DNA of 50,010 bases, taken from NCBI GenBank assembly GCA_020047815.1, contig JAIFNG010000117.1:1-50010 (forward strand), written 5' to 3'. The notes under the pieces are model-generated. The model did no database searches. It was not told the origin of the DNA and was given only the letters and a program-made list of their open reading frames with translations. The DNA comes from Anaerolinea sp. (GTDB lineage Bacteria > Chloroflexota > Anaerolineae > Anaerolineales > Villigracilaceae). Positions within the stretch are counted from its first letter, which is position 1; the number at the start of each line of letters is the position of its first letter. Below, piece by piece: positions 28,508-37,341 of this stretch. Made by a program: the position numbers and the translations under genes.

Positions 28508-29668
28508 ATGGACACAAACAAAAGACTCCCAAATTCTGAAGCCTTTGCCCGCATTAAAGTGATCGGTGTGGGTGGCGCAGGCCAGAATGCAATCAACCGC
28601 ATGATGGAAGAAGGTATTCAAGGTGTTGAATTCATCTCCTGTAATACCGATGCACAAGCTTTAACTCTTTCTCGCGCGCCCATTCGTGTGCGCCTTGGTG
28701 ATAAACTCACCCGGGGACTTGGTGCAGGCGGTGATCCTGAAGTTGGCCGTAAGGCAGCAGAGGAATCATCTGATGAACTCTACAACGTGCTTAAAGGTGC
28801 AGATATGGTCTTTGTCACTGCAGGCATGGGCGGCGGCACAGGTACGGGTGCGGCTCCCATTGTGGCACAGGTTGCCAAGGAATGCGGTGCACTGACGATT
28901 GGTGTTGTTACACGTCCTTTCACTTTTGAAGGCGGCAGACGCACACAATCAGCCGAAGCAGGTGTCGCAAAAATGAAGGAGCACGCGCACACCCTCATTT
29001 CAATTCCCAATGACCGCCTGCTTCAATTAGCAGATAAAAAATCCTCCCTGCAGGATGCCTTCCGTATGGCAGATGAAGTTCTGCATCAAGGCATTCAGGG
29101 CATCTCCGAACTCATTACCATTCCTGGCTTGATCAACCTTGATTTCGCAGATGTTAAAGCCATCATGTCGGAAGGCGGCGCAGCACTTATGGCAGTGGGT
29201 CGCGGCTCTGGCGACGATCGCGCAAAGACTGCGGCAGAACAGGCAATCTCCAGCCAGCTGCTTGATATCACCATTGATGGCGCCCGAGGCGTGCTCTTCA
29301 ACGTAACCGGCGGTTCGAACATGACCCTCTTTGAGGTGAATCAGGCTGCAGCAATTATTCGTGAAACCGCCCATCCTGACGTCAACATGATTTTTGGTGC
29401 AGTAATTGATCCTGAAATGGGTGATGAGATCCGTTGTACAGTCATTGCCACTGGGTTTGAGCGGACGGGCATTCCGCGCCGAACATTAGAACGCCCTGTG
29501 CGTAATGATAAGCCTGCGTCTGCCTCTAATACGCTTTTTGCACGCCCAAGCGAATCTGTCAGCATTGGTTTGGATCACAGGTCATCGGCTGAATCAAAAT
29601 CCAATTCGCAACCAACTGTCCACAGTGATGATCTGGACATCCCGACCTTCCTCAGGAATAGACGATAA
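28508..29668 (+). CDS. ftsZ: Cell division GTPase FtsZ
   Basis: 386 residues. Tubulin-like GTPase that forms the Z ring. Seen: [17 protein letters not shown], the tubulin signature [34 protein letters not shown], and the conserved C-terminal tail [13 protein letters not shown], which binds FtsA and other partners. The linker before the tail (about 320-370) is short and polar. The start has the strongest ribosome binding site in the cluster (AGGAGG 28497-28502), fitting high FtsZ demand. Confidence 0.97.
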   Translation: MDTNKRLPNSEAFARIKVIGVGGAGQNAINRMMEEGIQGVEFISCNTDAQALTLSRAPIRVRLGDKLTRGLGAGGDPEVGRKAAEESSDELYNVLKGADMVFVTAGMGGGTGTGAAPIVAQVAKECGALTIGVVTRPFTFEGGRRTQSAEAGVAKMKEHAHTLISIPNDRLLQLADKKSSLQDAFRMADEVLHQGIQGISELITIPGLINLDFADVKAIMSEGGAALMAVGRGSGDDRAKTAAEQAISSQLLDITIDGARGVLFNVTGGSNMTLFEVNQAAAIIRETAHPDVNMIFGAVIDPEMGDEIRCTVIATGFERTGIPRRTLERPVRNDKPASASNTLFARPSESVSIGLDHRSSAESKSNSQPTVHSDDLDIPTFLRNRR

Positions 29669-29863
29669 ATATATCCACTACTGGACAAATGTCAAAAAAG
29701 AATCGTTAAAAAATGTAAATAAAAGTTCGTCTCTGAATGTTCTTTGCGGTAAAAAACGAGTGAATGCGTGGCTGAGAGTTAAAAAAAGGCTCACTTTAAA
29801 ATAAATATAAGGCGAGAGTGGGCATGGAAATCAAGCCAGAGGTGGAATAGAGAAAGACGTAAG

Positions 29864-29903
29864 CGAGAAAGTGGAGCTGAGATCATCAGGCTCCACTTTC
29901 TCG
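29864..29903 (+). terminator. Long hairpin after ftsZ, possible terminator
   Basis: Perfect 14-bp stem CGAGAAAGTGGAGC (29864-29877) / GCTCCACTTTCTCG (29890-29903) with a 12-base loop. It lies 195 bases past the ftsZ stop. The bases after it, TTCTAAGG, are not a real T-run, so it may be an RNA-stabilising or processing element instead of a classical terminator. Confidence 0.55.
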
Positions 29904-30127
29904 TTCTAAGGTTATCTCTGAAAAGAAGGACGAAGATGCCTTGATATAGTTACCACACGCCATTGCTGAATTTTTATTAATGGATTTAAGCGTGGTGGAA
30001 AAACATTCAAAATTTATTTTCCAGTTCATGTAAGAAATAGATAACAAATTTCGAATATATGATTCCAGGTTTTAATAGATATTGAATGTTTTGTTTTGGT
30101 GAAAGTGATCCAGGGAACATCAGGGCG

Positions 30128-30157
30128 TTGGAACTGCCACTTAAGGTCGTGTACAAT
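30128..30157 (+). promoter_or_regulatory. Promoter of the ABC-2 exporter operon
   Basis: TTGGAA (30128-30133), 18-base spacer, TACAAT (30152-30157). The ATPase start is 37 bases beyond, with AAGGAA as ribosome binding site. Confidence 0.6.
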
Positions 30158-30194
30158 CATATTAATATATTCTTCTTTTGAAAAAAGGAATCGA

Positions 30195-31166
30195 ATGAAC
30201 GCAATAGAAATTAATCATTTACGACGTATATTTCGAGCGCAGATAGGTGTCTTCAACCGTTCCATCAAGGAAGTATTTGCTGTAGATGATATTTCCTTTG
30301 AGGTACAGCAGGGTGAATTGTTTGGGTTGCTTGGGCCAAATGGCGCGGGCAAGACAACCACGGTAAAAATGTTGACCACGTTATTAATCCCTTCTTTGGG
30401 TTCTGCCCGTGTGGGGGGATTTGATGTAGTCAAGCAGGCAAATGAAGTTCGTAAGCGGATCGGATTTATCTTCGGAGGCGAGCGCGGTTTGTACTGGCGC
30501 CTCTCTGGTGATGATAATTTACGCTATTTTGCAAGCTTGTATGGAGTGGATCCAGAGGTTTCCAAAAAGCGTATCCCATATTTGATGGAAATGGTGGGGT
30601 TGAAGGGACGCGGGAATGAACGCGTTGGCGGTTATTCGCGTGGCATGAAACAGCGCCTGCATGTAGCCCGCACGCTTTTGCATGACCCAGATATTTTATT
30701 TTTGGATGAGCCTACCATTGGGCTTGACCCTGTAGGAGCGCGTGAATTTCGCAATGTTATTTTGGATCTTCAATCTCAAAAGAAAACCATCTTGTTAACC
30801 ACACATTACATGTTCGAGGCAGATGCGCTTTCGGATCGCATTGCCATCATCAACAAGGGAAGTGTGATCGCATTGGATACTCCCAGCGGATTGAAGAAAC
30901 ATGTGTCCGATCTTTCTGTGGTGGAGGTGGAAACCTTCGGTGCATCCGAGATAGTAATTGAAAAATTGCGAGCTCTGCCTTTTGTAGATGCGCTATCTGT
31001 GGAAGATCGTGACCAAAAGCAAATGATCCTGATCCAAACTGAGCGCGGGGCTGAGGCTGTGCCGGACGTGATATCTGCCCTGGAGGGTCAACGGGTGGGA
31101 AGGGTAATTGTGCGCGAGCCAACTCTCGAAGATGCCTATGTCCGACTTGTGGGGGGCGGTGCATGA
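30195..31166 (+). CDS. ABC-2 exporter ATP-binding protein
   Basis: 323 residues. Walker A GPNGAGKTTTVKML, Q-loop region, signature YSRGMKQRLHVARTLL, Walker B ILFLDEPTIGLDP, and H-loop TTHYMFEAD are all intact. The C-terminal 80 residues form the small extra domain seen in DrrA/CcmA/NodI-type exporters. It energises the two permeases encoded directly downstream. ATG 30195 follows AAGGAA; longer in-frame starts run through the promoter. The stop overlaps the next ATG. Substrate unknown. Confidence 0.92.
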   Translation: MNAIEINHLRRIFRAQIGVFNRSIKEVFAVDDISFEVQQGELFGLLGPNGAGKTTTVKMLTTLLIPSLGSARVGGFDVVKQANEVRKRIGFIFGGERGLYWRLSGDDNLRYFASLYGVDPEVSKKRIPYLMEMVGLKGRGNERVGGYSRGMKQRLHVARTLLHDPDILFLDEPTIGLDPVGAREFRNVILDLQSQKKTILLTTHYMFEADALSDRIAIINKGSVIALDTPSGLKKHVSDLSVVEVETFGASEIVIEKLRALPFVDALSVEDRDQKQMILIQTERGAEAVPDVISALEGQRVGRVIVREPTLEDAYVRLVGGGA

Positions 31167-31960
31167 ACTACAGTAATCTATTCAAATATTGGCGGACGGT
31201 ATTGGTTGTGGCAGAGATGTCCATCCGGATGCAAATGAATGACGCTTTTGTATTGTTTGCGATTGTTTTTCAACCGATGATCATTGCGATTTTGGCATTG
31301 TTCATGCTTCAGGGAAAAGGAGCAGATTATGCAATGTTCGTTGTTGTTGGCAGCGGGCTGACGGGGTTATGGAGCAGTCTGCTTTTTGTTTCTGGCAACA
31401 GCATTAATGTGGAGCGTTGGACAGGCACCCTCGAATCACTGGTCGGAATGCCCACCCCGTTTGATGTGATCGTGTTTGGAAAAAATCTTGCCAATGTGTT
31501 TCAATCTCTACTTTCGATGGTGGTCTCATATTTTTTGGCGGCGCTTCTATTTGGCTATTCACTCACGCTCACACAGCCGCTGCTGTTCTTTGTGACCTTA
31601 CTGTTGAGCATGTTCGCGTTTATTTGTTTTGGTCTCACCATTGCACCTGTATTTGTGATGTATCGCAGTGTGCAGCAATGGCAGAATGCAATGGAATTCC
31701 CTGTTTATATTTTATGCGGATTTTTATTTCCCATTGCCCTGCTTCCCAATTGGTCAACTCCCATTAGTTACCTGCTTCCGCCTTATTGGGCGGCAATTGC
31801 CTTGCATGGTACATCAACTGCCGTAATGCCGTTTGAGCAGATTGCATTCGCGTGGGGAATGATGTTGATCTTCAGCCTGGTCGACCTTGTCATCGCCAGT
31901 CAGCTTTTTAAGATCATGCTTTATAAAGCGCGGGTTGATGCGACATTGGATGTGGATTAA
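31163..31960 (+). CDS. ABC-2 type permease, first subunit
   Basis: 265 residues, six hydrophobic segments (about 30-48, 58-78, 110-132, 140-162, 172-190, 232-252), the ABC-2 membrane protein layout. The start overlaps the ATPase stop (ATGA), so coupling is certain. It pairs with the second permease three bases downstream, making a heterodimeric exporter. Confidence 0.85.
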   Translation: MNYSNLFKYWRTVLVVAEMSIRMQMNDAFVLFAIVFQPMIIAILALFMLQGKGADYAMFVVVGSGLTGLWSSLLFVSGNSINVERWTGTLESLVGMPTPFDVIVFGKNLANVFQSLLSMVVSYFLAALLFGYSLTLTQPLLFFVTLLLSMFAFICFGLTIAPVFVMYRSVQQWQNAMEFPVYILCGFLFPIALLPNWSTPISYLLPPYWAAIALHGTSTAVMPFEQIAFAWGMMLIFSLVDLVIASQLFKIMLYKARVDATLDVD

Positions 31961-31963
31961 ATC

Positions 31964-32764
31964 ATGAGAACGATCAGAAAAAATTTCCGTTTGTTTTGGC
32001 AGGGGACTTTGCTCTCTTACAGAGCCTTATTTGCCTGGTTACGCCCTGTCACATATATGGCGTCCAAAATTTTCATGCCATTGGCGCAGATGTTCTTTTT
32101 TGTGTTTCTAGGTACCTATGCCTCAGGCAAGGATACGTCCGATTTCTACGTGATTGGGAACGCGATCCAGATCACTTCGATCAGCGGAATTTTCGGCGTA
32201 ACCATGAGTGTGGGTGGGGATCGTGATGCCGGGACGTTGCCCTATTTGTTTGGGACCCCTGCCAACCGCTTCATGATCTTCTTTGGGCGCGCATTTATGC
32301 ACGTGATTGACGGCGCGATTGGTGTTGTGATTGCATTGACGTGGGGCGTCCTGCTCATGGGACTCGATCTTTCTCATACCGATCTGCCCGCTCTTGGGTT
32401 GACGATCTTGATCACTACCTTTAGCACTTGTGGACTAGGCTTGTTAATGGGCTGCCTGAGTCTGCTTACTGCCAATGTAATGTTCGTGAATAACTTTGTT
32501 TATTTTTCCCTCCTTATTTTTTCTGGCGCAAATGTGCAAATTTCCACTCTGCCTGTGTGGATGCAGATTGTTTCCAGTATTTTGCCACTCACCCGCGGAA
32601 TCGCTGCCTCACGCGCTCTCGCTGCAGGAGCAAGCTTGACGGACATCTCGGTGTTATTGATCAGTGAGATTGGCATTGGATTAACGTACGGTTTTCTTGG
32701 TTATTTTCTTTTTTCCTGGTTTGAGATACAGGCAAAAAGAAAAGGTACACTCGAAACTGTATGA
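31964..32764 (+). CDS. ABC-2 type permease, second subunit
   Basis: 266 residues, six hydrophobic segments, with GGDRDAGTLPYLFGTPANR after the second helix, a loop position conserved in ABC-2 permeases (SGLTxxxRERGT-like place). Three bases after the first permease. An exporter with one ATPase and two different permeases resembles daunorubicin/lipo-oligosaccharide type systems, but nothing in the neighbourhood identifies a substrate. Confidence 0.84.
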   Translation: MRTIRKNFRLFWQGTLLSYRALFAWLRPVTYMASKIFMPLAQMFFFVFLGTYASGKDTSDFYVIGNAIQITSISGIFGVTMSVGGDRDAGTLPYLFGTPANRFMIFFGRAFMHVIDGAIGVVIALTWGVLLMGLDLSHTDLPALGLTILITTFSTCGLGLLMGCLSLLTANVMFVNNFVYFSLLIFSGANVQISTLPVWMQIVSSILPLTRGIAASRALAAGASLTDISVLLISEIGIGLTYGFLGYFLFSWFEIQAKRKGTLETV

Positions 32765-32790
32765 CATGATTTGACTGTCCCCCGTTTTTT

Positions 32791-32818
32791 TTCACAGACG
32801 CATCTGCCATGATAAAAT
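32791..32818 (+). promoter_or_regulatory. Promoter giving a near-leaderless kinase mRNA
   Basis: TTCACA (32791-32796), 16-base spacer, TAAAAT (32813-32818). The kinase ATG at 32829 is ten bases beyond the -10 box and has no Shine-Dalgarno site. Confidence 0.6.
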
Positions 32819-32828
32819 ACAAACACCT

Positions 32829-33476
32829 ATGGCAAAACATTTGGTTTTGGTTGCTGGAAATATTGGTGCTGGAAAGACCACCCTCACCGAGCGGATTGGC
32901 TCCCGTCTTGGCTGGTGGACGGGATACGAGTCTGTGTCTGATAATCCCTACCTCCCTGATTTCTATTCTGATATGCGCGCTTGGTCTTTTCATTTACAGG
33001 TTTTCTTCCTTGGCCACCGTGCAGATCAATACCTTGAAGCATCACGTGACGCGCGTTCCGCCATTCTCGACAGAAGCATTTATGAAGATGCTCATATCTT
33101 TGCCCGTGCTTTGCATCATATGGGGAATTTGGGTGAGCGCGATTACCTTGCCTATCGTCGTCTGTTCGAAGTCGTTGTAAGTGGATTACCCCGCCCTGAC
33201 CTGTTGATCTATCTCAAAGCGCCTGTTTTGGTCTTAATGGACCGCATCCGCAGACGAGCACGGAACATGGAAACAGGTATCTCCCCCGATTATCTTGCCC
33301 TGCTTGATTCTTTTTACGATGAGTGGCTTGGCGCTTTTGACCTTTGTCCTGTCCTGACCATTCAGACTGATGATCTTGATTATGTTAACCAGCCTGGGCA
33401 TTTGGATTTGGTGACAAAGCGTATTCAGGATAAACTGGCTGGAAAAGAAGTGGTAGATCTGACGCACAGGCCATAA
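32829..33476 (+). CDS. Deoxynucleoside kinase
   Basis: 215 residues of the deoxyadenosine/deoxyguanosine/deoxycytidine kinase family, which phosphorylates salvaged deoxynucleosides. Seen: P-loop VAGNIGAGKTTLTERI, DNPYLPDFYSDM, FFLGHRADQY, the DRSIYEDAHIFA motif with the ERS-like arginine, and a lid RRRARNMETGI. Substrate choice cannot be decided from the sequence. One base separates it from the PP2C gene, so both are in one transcript. Confidence 0.9.
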   Translation: MAKHLVLVAGNIGAGKTTLTERIGSRLGWWTGYESVSDNPYLPDFYSDMRAWSFHLQVFFLGHRADQYLEASRDARSAILDRSIYEDAHIFARALHHMGNLGERDYLAYRRLFEVVVSGLPRPDLLIYLKAPVLVLMDRIRRRARNMETGISPDYLALLDSFYDEWLGAFDLCPVLTIQTDDLDYVNQPGHLDLVTKRIQDKLAGKEVVDLTHRP

Positions 33477-33477
33477 T

Positions 33478-34722
33478 ATGCCCATCAACCTGCTTTCAAA
33501 AATCCCCCTTTTTGCTGATCTTCCCCACGAGGAATTGGATAAAATACTTTCGTGTTTGGATGTAAAAGAACTAGCTGGCAGGGAAATTCTTTTTCGTGAA
33601 GGAGATCCTGGCGATCATTTTTACGTGGTCATGCGGGGTGAACTTGAGGTGTTGCTGGGGGAGGGTAAACCAGAAGAGTTACTGTTGAATATTCTGAGAG
33701 TGGGAGAGTACTTTGGCGAAATGAGCCTTATCATGCCTGGGGGGCACCGGACAGCAAGCCTGCGTGCGCGTGGAGACTCCACGCTCCTCTCCATGAGCCG
33801 ACTCCAATTTTTGGACCTGACAAAAAAATATCCACAACTCTCGCATTCGATGGTTCGAGTTCTCAGTCAGCGCCTTGATGCGGCGAACACCCAAACGTTC
33901 CATGACCTGACCGAGAAAAATCGACAGCTTCAAACTGCCTACGATGAACTTAAAGCAGCGCAGGCGCAATTAATTGAAAAGGAACGTCTCGAACGCGAAC
34001 TACAAGTCGCTGCAGATATTCAACTAAGCATCCTGCCTGACGAATTACCAGTGCTGGATGATTTTGACTTTGGTGCACGGATCCTGCCTGCGCGTCAAGT
34101 GGGCGGTGATTTATACGATATCTTTCTCCTTAAGGATGATAAGGTGGGTGTCCTGATTGGTGACGTAGCCGATAAGGGCGTTCCTTCTGCCATTTTTATG
34201 GCTCGTGCCCATGCGCTGATTATGGCGGAGGCTGATACCGGCATGGATGCGGGGGATGCGCTCCAAATGGTTAACCGTCATATTACCCGTTTGCAAAAAT
34301 CCACGCAATTTGTTACTGTGTTATACGGCATCTTGGATTTGAAAACACGTCTTTTTTGCTATGCGCGTGCAGGTCATGAACCGCCATTACTTTTGCATCC
34401 CGATGGAACTGTGGAACGTATTCCTCACAACCCGGGAATGGCGCTTGGATTATGGGATCCGGTAACGCTTGATAAGCACGTGATCACATTGCCGCCCGGT
34501 TCAACGCTCCTTTTATTCACAGATGGAATGACTGATTGCCGCGACAAATTGGGAGAAGCTTTTGGTCTGGAGCGTATAAAAAACACACTGAGCGGTCTGT
34601 CCAATGTAACCGCCCAACAGGTATGCGACCATTTGCTTGGAACGTTGGTTAATTACCAGGACGGCTCAAAGCAGGATGATGATGTTACTTTGGTTGCCGT
34701 TCATGCTGTGCCGAAAAAATAA
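33478..34722 (+). CDS. cNMP-binding / PP2C (SpoIIE-type) phosphatase
   Basis: 414 residues. A cyclic-nucleotide-binding fold (about 5-125) with GDPGDHFYVVMRGELEV and GEYFGEMSLI, a coiled-coil linker (about 135-180), then a PP2M/SpoIIE-like phosphatase domain (about 185-410) with ARQVGGDLYD, GDVADKGVPSAIFMA, GHEPPLLL, LLLFTDGMTDC and QDDDVTLVAV, so the metal-binding aspartates are present. Such proteins usually dephosphorylate anti-sigma-factor antagonists in partner-switching cascades. No such partner lies in the window. The CNB pocket lacks an obvious perfect cAMP Arg motif, so the ligand is open. A hairpin follows. Confidence 0.9.
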   Translation: MPINLLSKIPLFADLPHEELDKILSCLDVKELAGREILFREGDPGDHFYVVMRGELEVLLGEGKPEELLLNILRVGEYFGEMSLIMPGGHRTASLRARGDSTLLSMSRLQFLDLTKKYPQLSHSMVRVLSQRLDAANTQTFHDLTEKNRQLQTAYDELKAAQAQLIEKERLERELQVAADIQLSILPDELPVLDDFDFGARILPARQVGGDLYDIFLLKDDKVGVLIGDVADKGVPSAIFMARAHALIMAEADTGMDAGDALQMVNRHITRLQKSTQFVTVLYGILDLKTRLFCYARAGHEPPLLLHPDGTVERIPHNPGMALGLWDPVTLDKHVITLPPGSTLLLFTDGMTDCRDKLGEAFGLERIKNTLSGLSNVTAQQVCDHLLGTLVNYQDGSKQDDDVTLVAVHAVPKK

Positions 34723-35527
34723 GTCACTCATGTTTATGAACGATCCGACATTCGCTATATTTGGGAATGTCGGATCGTTGTTTAAGGATTCAGAAGTTTT
34801 TTTGCTCTACGAATAGCGTATAGTGAATACTGTGTCGTTTTGTTTGGTGAGTGTTGTCCCTTGTAGAAGGAGCCCATTCATCAAACGCCCAATGTGCAGC
34901 GGTAGGCTTTAAAACAATTGGCCCATATTGTAGAGCTTGGAGTGAGCTGCATACGGTAATTACAGCGTATATAGGATGTTCACAGTTACGAGCACTAAGC
35001 CGACCAGGGCGGATCAAGCAATGGGAAACACCACTCGCCCAAGGTTCCCAGAACGGATTGACAAATTTTATCGGTGGGAACAATGTCAATTAAAGATTTC
35101 GGGCTAACGCCTTTCAGCATAATTTCATGTTCGCAGATGACGCGGCGTTGAATGCTCCAGTCACTTCCGCAGCGGTCTATAAAAAAACATCATTAATTGT
35201 TTGGCAGGGATTCCCGTTTGGATTATGGCGGCGAATCAAATCTTTCGGGACATATGAGCCTTCAAGTTTTACCGGCTCTTTGAAGTGCCTGACCAGATGT
35301 GTTTATGTAAAGCATCCAGATTTGAGATTATGCCATCTGAAAGAATGCTTCTAGTGATGACGACAAAATCAACGTCATTGCTTTAGGGGGGAAGCTACTG
35401 GTGGCTAGTCAGTTGTATAAATACATGCCAACGAATTGCTCATGCAAAATATCTTTTACATCTTTAAGAAGAATTTTCGGTATGAAATTTTCTTCAATAT
35501 AGGGTGCCTATTATTTTGTTGACATGG
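34723..35527. other. Gap with a terminator, otherwise unexplained
   Basis: About 800 bases. After the hairpin at 34739-34784 I find only short open frames on both strands (largest about 99 codons, 34790-35089 minus) with no family resemblance, no ribosome binding sites and unlike codon use. It may be decayed sequence. No tRNA or known RNA structure was recognised. Confidence 0.5.
34739..34784 (+). terminator. Terminator of the kinase-PP2C operon
   Basis: Perfect 15-bp stem AACGATCCGACATTC (34739-34753) / GAATGTCGGATCGTT (34765-34779), 11-base loop, followed by GTTTA. The T-run is weak but the stem is very stable and starts 16 bases after the stop. Confidence 0.75.
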
Positions 35528-37153
35528 TTACCTGTTTATCTTTCCATCTTTCGCATACCAAATATGTGAGGCGAATTTTTCTATGAAACTTCTATCATGC
35601 ACCACTGCGAGGATCGTGCCTTTGAAGTTTTCGAGCGATTCTTCAAATCGTTCGCGGGAGGGAATATCGAGGTGATTGATGGGTTCGTCCAGAACAATAA
35701 ATGTACTGCCTTGCGCGACCAGCGTCCCAAGTTGCAGACGCGCCCGTTCGCCGAAGGAAAGTTCATGTGATGGGCGCAGGGCGATATCACCTTTGAAGAG
35801 GAAGTAATGCAGAAAGTTGCGAGCCTCTGTTTCATTGAATGGGGCGACGGACTGTATGATTTGCAGGGCACTGAAGTTTGGATTGAGCCACTCCTGCTCC
35901 TGTGCCATGTAGCCGATCCTGGTTGCTCCGCCGAGGCGGAATCCACCTGAAAGCGGGGGAAGTATCCCAATAATCGTGCGGATGAAGGATGTTTTGCCCG
36001 CGCCGTTAGGACCTGTCAATACGATGCGCTGACCGCTGCGGATGAACAGATTAATATTTTCGAGCAGGGGATTGTCTGCCCTGTAGCCAATTGAGAGAGA
36101 CTCTATAACCAGCACATCTTTCGATTGATGATTGGGTGCGCTGAAATCCAATTTCATTTGCCAGGCGGTGCGCGGCTTTTCGACCTTCTCTTCGGTCAGG
36201 ATGCGTTCGATACGCGCTTCGATATGCTTGGCGCGCCCGGCTACATTTCTGGTGGCGCGATTGCCCAAAAAGCCTTTTGCAAATTTATCTCCGCCATCAG
36301 CTTTGCCACCCTTTTTCATATGTGTCAAACCACGGATGTGATCTGCTGCGAATCGGAGTTGTGCAATCTGTTCCTGTTGTTCCTGATATGCCAGATTCTG
36401 TTTATCACGTTCTGCCAGTTTTTGATGAATATAGCCGCTATAATTGCCCGCATATGTTTTTATGGTGTGTGTCGCCAAATCCAATTCGAGAATGGAAGTA
36501 GTGGTGTTATCCAAGAAAACGCGGTCGTGTGAGACGATCAACGTCGCACCCTGAAAGTGATTGATCCAACCTTCCAGCCATTCGAGCATTTCGATGTCGA
36601 GGTGATTGGTGGGTTCGTCTAGCAGCAACAGATGCGGCTTTTCGAGCAAGACACGGGCCAACATCAGGCGAGTCTTTTGTCCACCGCTGAGGTGGGTAAC
36701 TAGTGTGTCCAGGGGAAGATGAGAAAGACCCAACGGGGCAAGGACGGATTCAGTCCTAATGTCCAAGGTGGAAAGTCGGGTGAGGGCTTCATCATATTGA
36801 TGTTGAATGGCAGAGTCGTTTGGCGCCTGGGATAATGCAATGGCAAGCGACTCTATGTCCGCAGAGGGGTCTGCCTGGGTTATTGGATCACGCCTGAGCG
36901 CAGCGCGAAGCGTTATATCGGATGGGGAATCCATTCCCTGGGCAAGATACCCTATCCGCAAATTGAGGTGCGTTGAAATGACGTGCCCGGAATCAGGCTG
37001 GTCCAATCCCGCAAGGATGCGTATGAGCGTGGTTTTTCCCGATCCATTGGCGCCGATTAGACCGATTCGTTGGCCCGTGTTGATATTGAAATTTATGTTT
37101 TGTAGAATGGGCTCGATACCAAAAAATTTCGAAAGGTTCTGGATGCTAAGCAT
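35528..37153 (-). CDS. ABC-F ATPase (ribosome-associated type)
   Basis: 541 residues, two ABC domains and no membrane segment, so an ABC-F translation factor and not a transporter. First domain: GLIGANGSGKTTLIRIL, LSGGQKTRLMLARVLL, LLLLDEPTNHLDIEMLEWLE. Linker (about 235-310) is lysine/arginine-rich with GKADGGDKFAKGF, corresponding to the P-site tRNA interaction motif. Second domain: LTGPNGAGKTSFIRTI, LSFGERARLQLGTLVA, FIVLDEPINHLDIPS. Whether it is a housekeeping factor or an antibiotic-resistance member cannot be told. ATG 37153 has GGAG upstream; a longer start at 37204 lies before an attenuator-like hairpin. Confidence 0.9.
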   Translation of the reverse strand: MLSIQNLSKFFGIEPILQNINFNINTGQRIGLIGANGSGKTTLIRILAGLDQPDSGHVISTHLNLRIGYLAQGMDSPSDITLRAALRRDPITQADPSADIESLAIALSQAPNDSAIQHQYDEALTRLSTLDIRTESVLAPLGLSHLPLDTLVTHLSGGQKTRLMLARVLLEKPHLLLLDEPTNHLDIEMLEWLEGWINHFQGATLIVSHDRVFLDNTTTSILELDLATHTIKTYAGNYSGYIHQKLAERDKQNLAYQEQQEQIAQLRFAADHIRGLTHMKKGGKADGGDKFAKGFLGNRATRNVAGRAKHIEARIERILTEEKVEKPRTAWQMKLDFSAPNHQSKDVLVIESLSIGYRADNPLLENINLFIRSGQRIVLTGPNGAGKTSFIRTIIGILPPLSGGFRLGGATRIGYMAQEQEWLNPNFSALQIIQSVAPFNETEARNFLHYFLFKGDIALRPSHELSFGERARLQLGTLVAQGSTFIVLDEPINHLDIPSRERFEESLENFKGTILAVVHDRSFIEKFASHIWYAKDGKINR

Positions 37154-37168
37154 GGTGACTCCGTAGTT

Positions 37169-37195
37169 AAAAGGAAAACCGAGGGCAAGCCTCGG
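37169..37195 (-). promoter_or_regulatory. Terminator-like hairpin in the ABC-F leader (attenuator candidate)
   Basis: On the minus strand CCGAGG-CTTGC-CCTCGG followed by TTTTCCTTTT (stem arms at 37190-37195 and 37179-37184). It ends about 16 bases before the ABC-F start codon. Resistance ABC-F genes are often controlled by leader attenuation, so a premature terminator here is a reasonable reading. Confidence 0.6.
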
Positions 37196-37341
37196 CTGAA
37201 TCATTACAGCAGGTGATGCCCTAAAAAACTGGTAGACTACAAAATCACTATCATTCGCTTCGCTCCTATTTTTAGCATATTGATTTTATCATATAAGGTA
37301 AACTTGCGCCTTGGTTGAACGTCTATGTGAGAGAGGTACAA

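Larger units (their letters stand above)
29669..30194. other. Gap between ftsZ and the ABC exporter
   Basis: 526 bases with no credible gene. It contains the 14-bp inverted repeat at 29864-29903 and the exporter promoter at 30128-30157. The rest is AT-rich and featureless to me. Confidence 0.6.

Noticed and set aside
34790..35089. 99-codon minus-strand frame
   Set aside because: No homology recognised, no ribosome binding site, unusual composition with many Cys, His and Trp; probably not coding.
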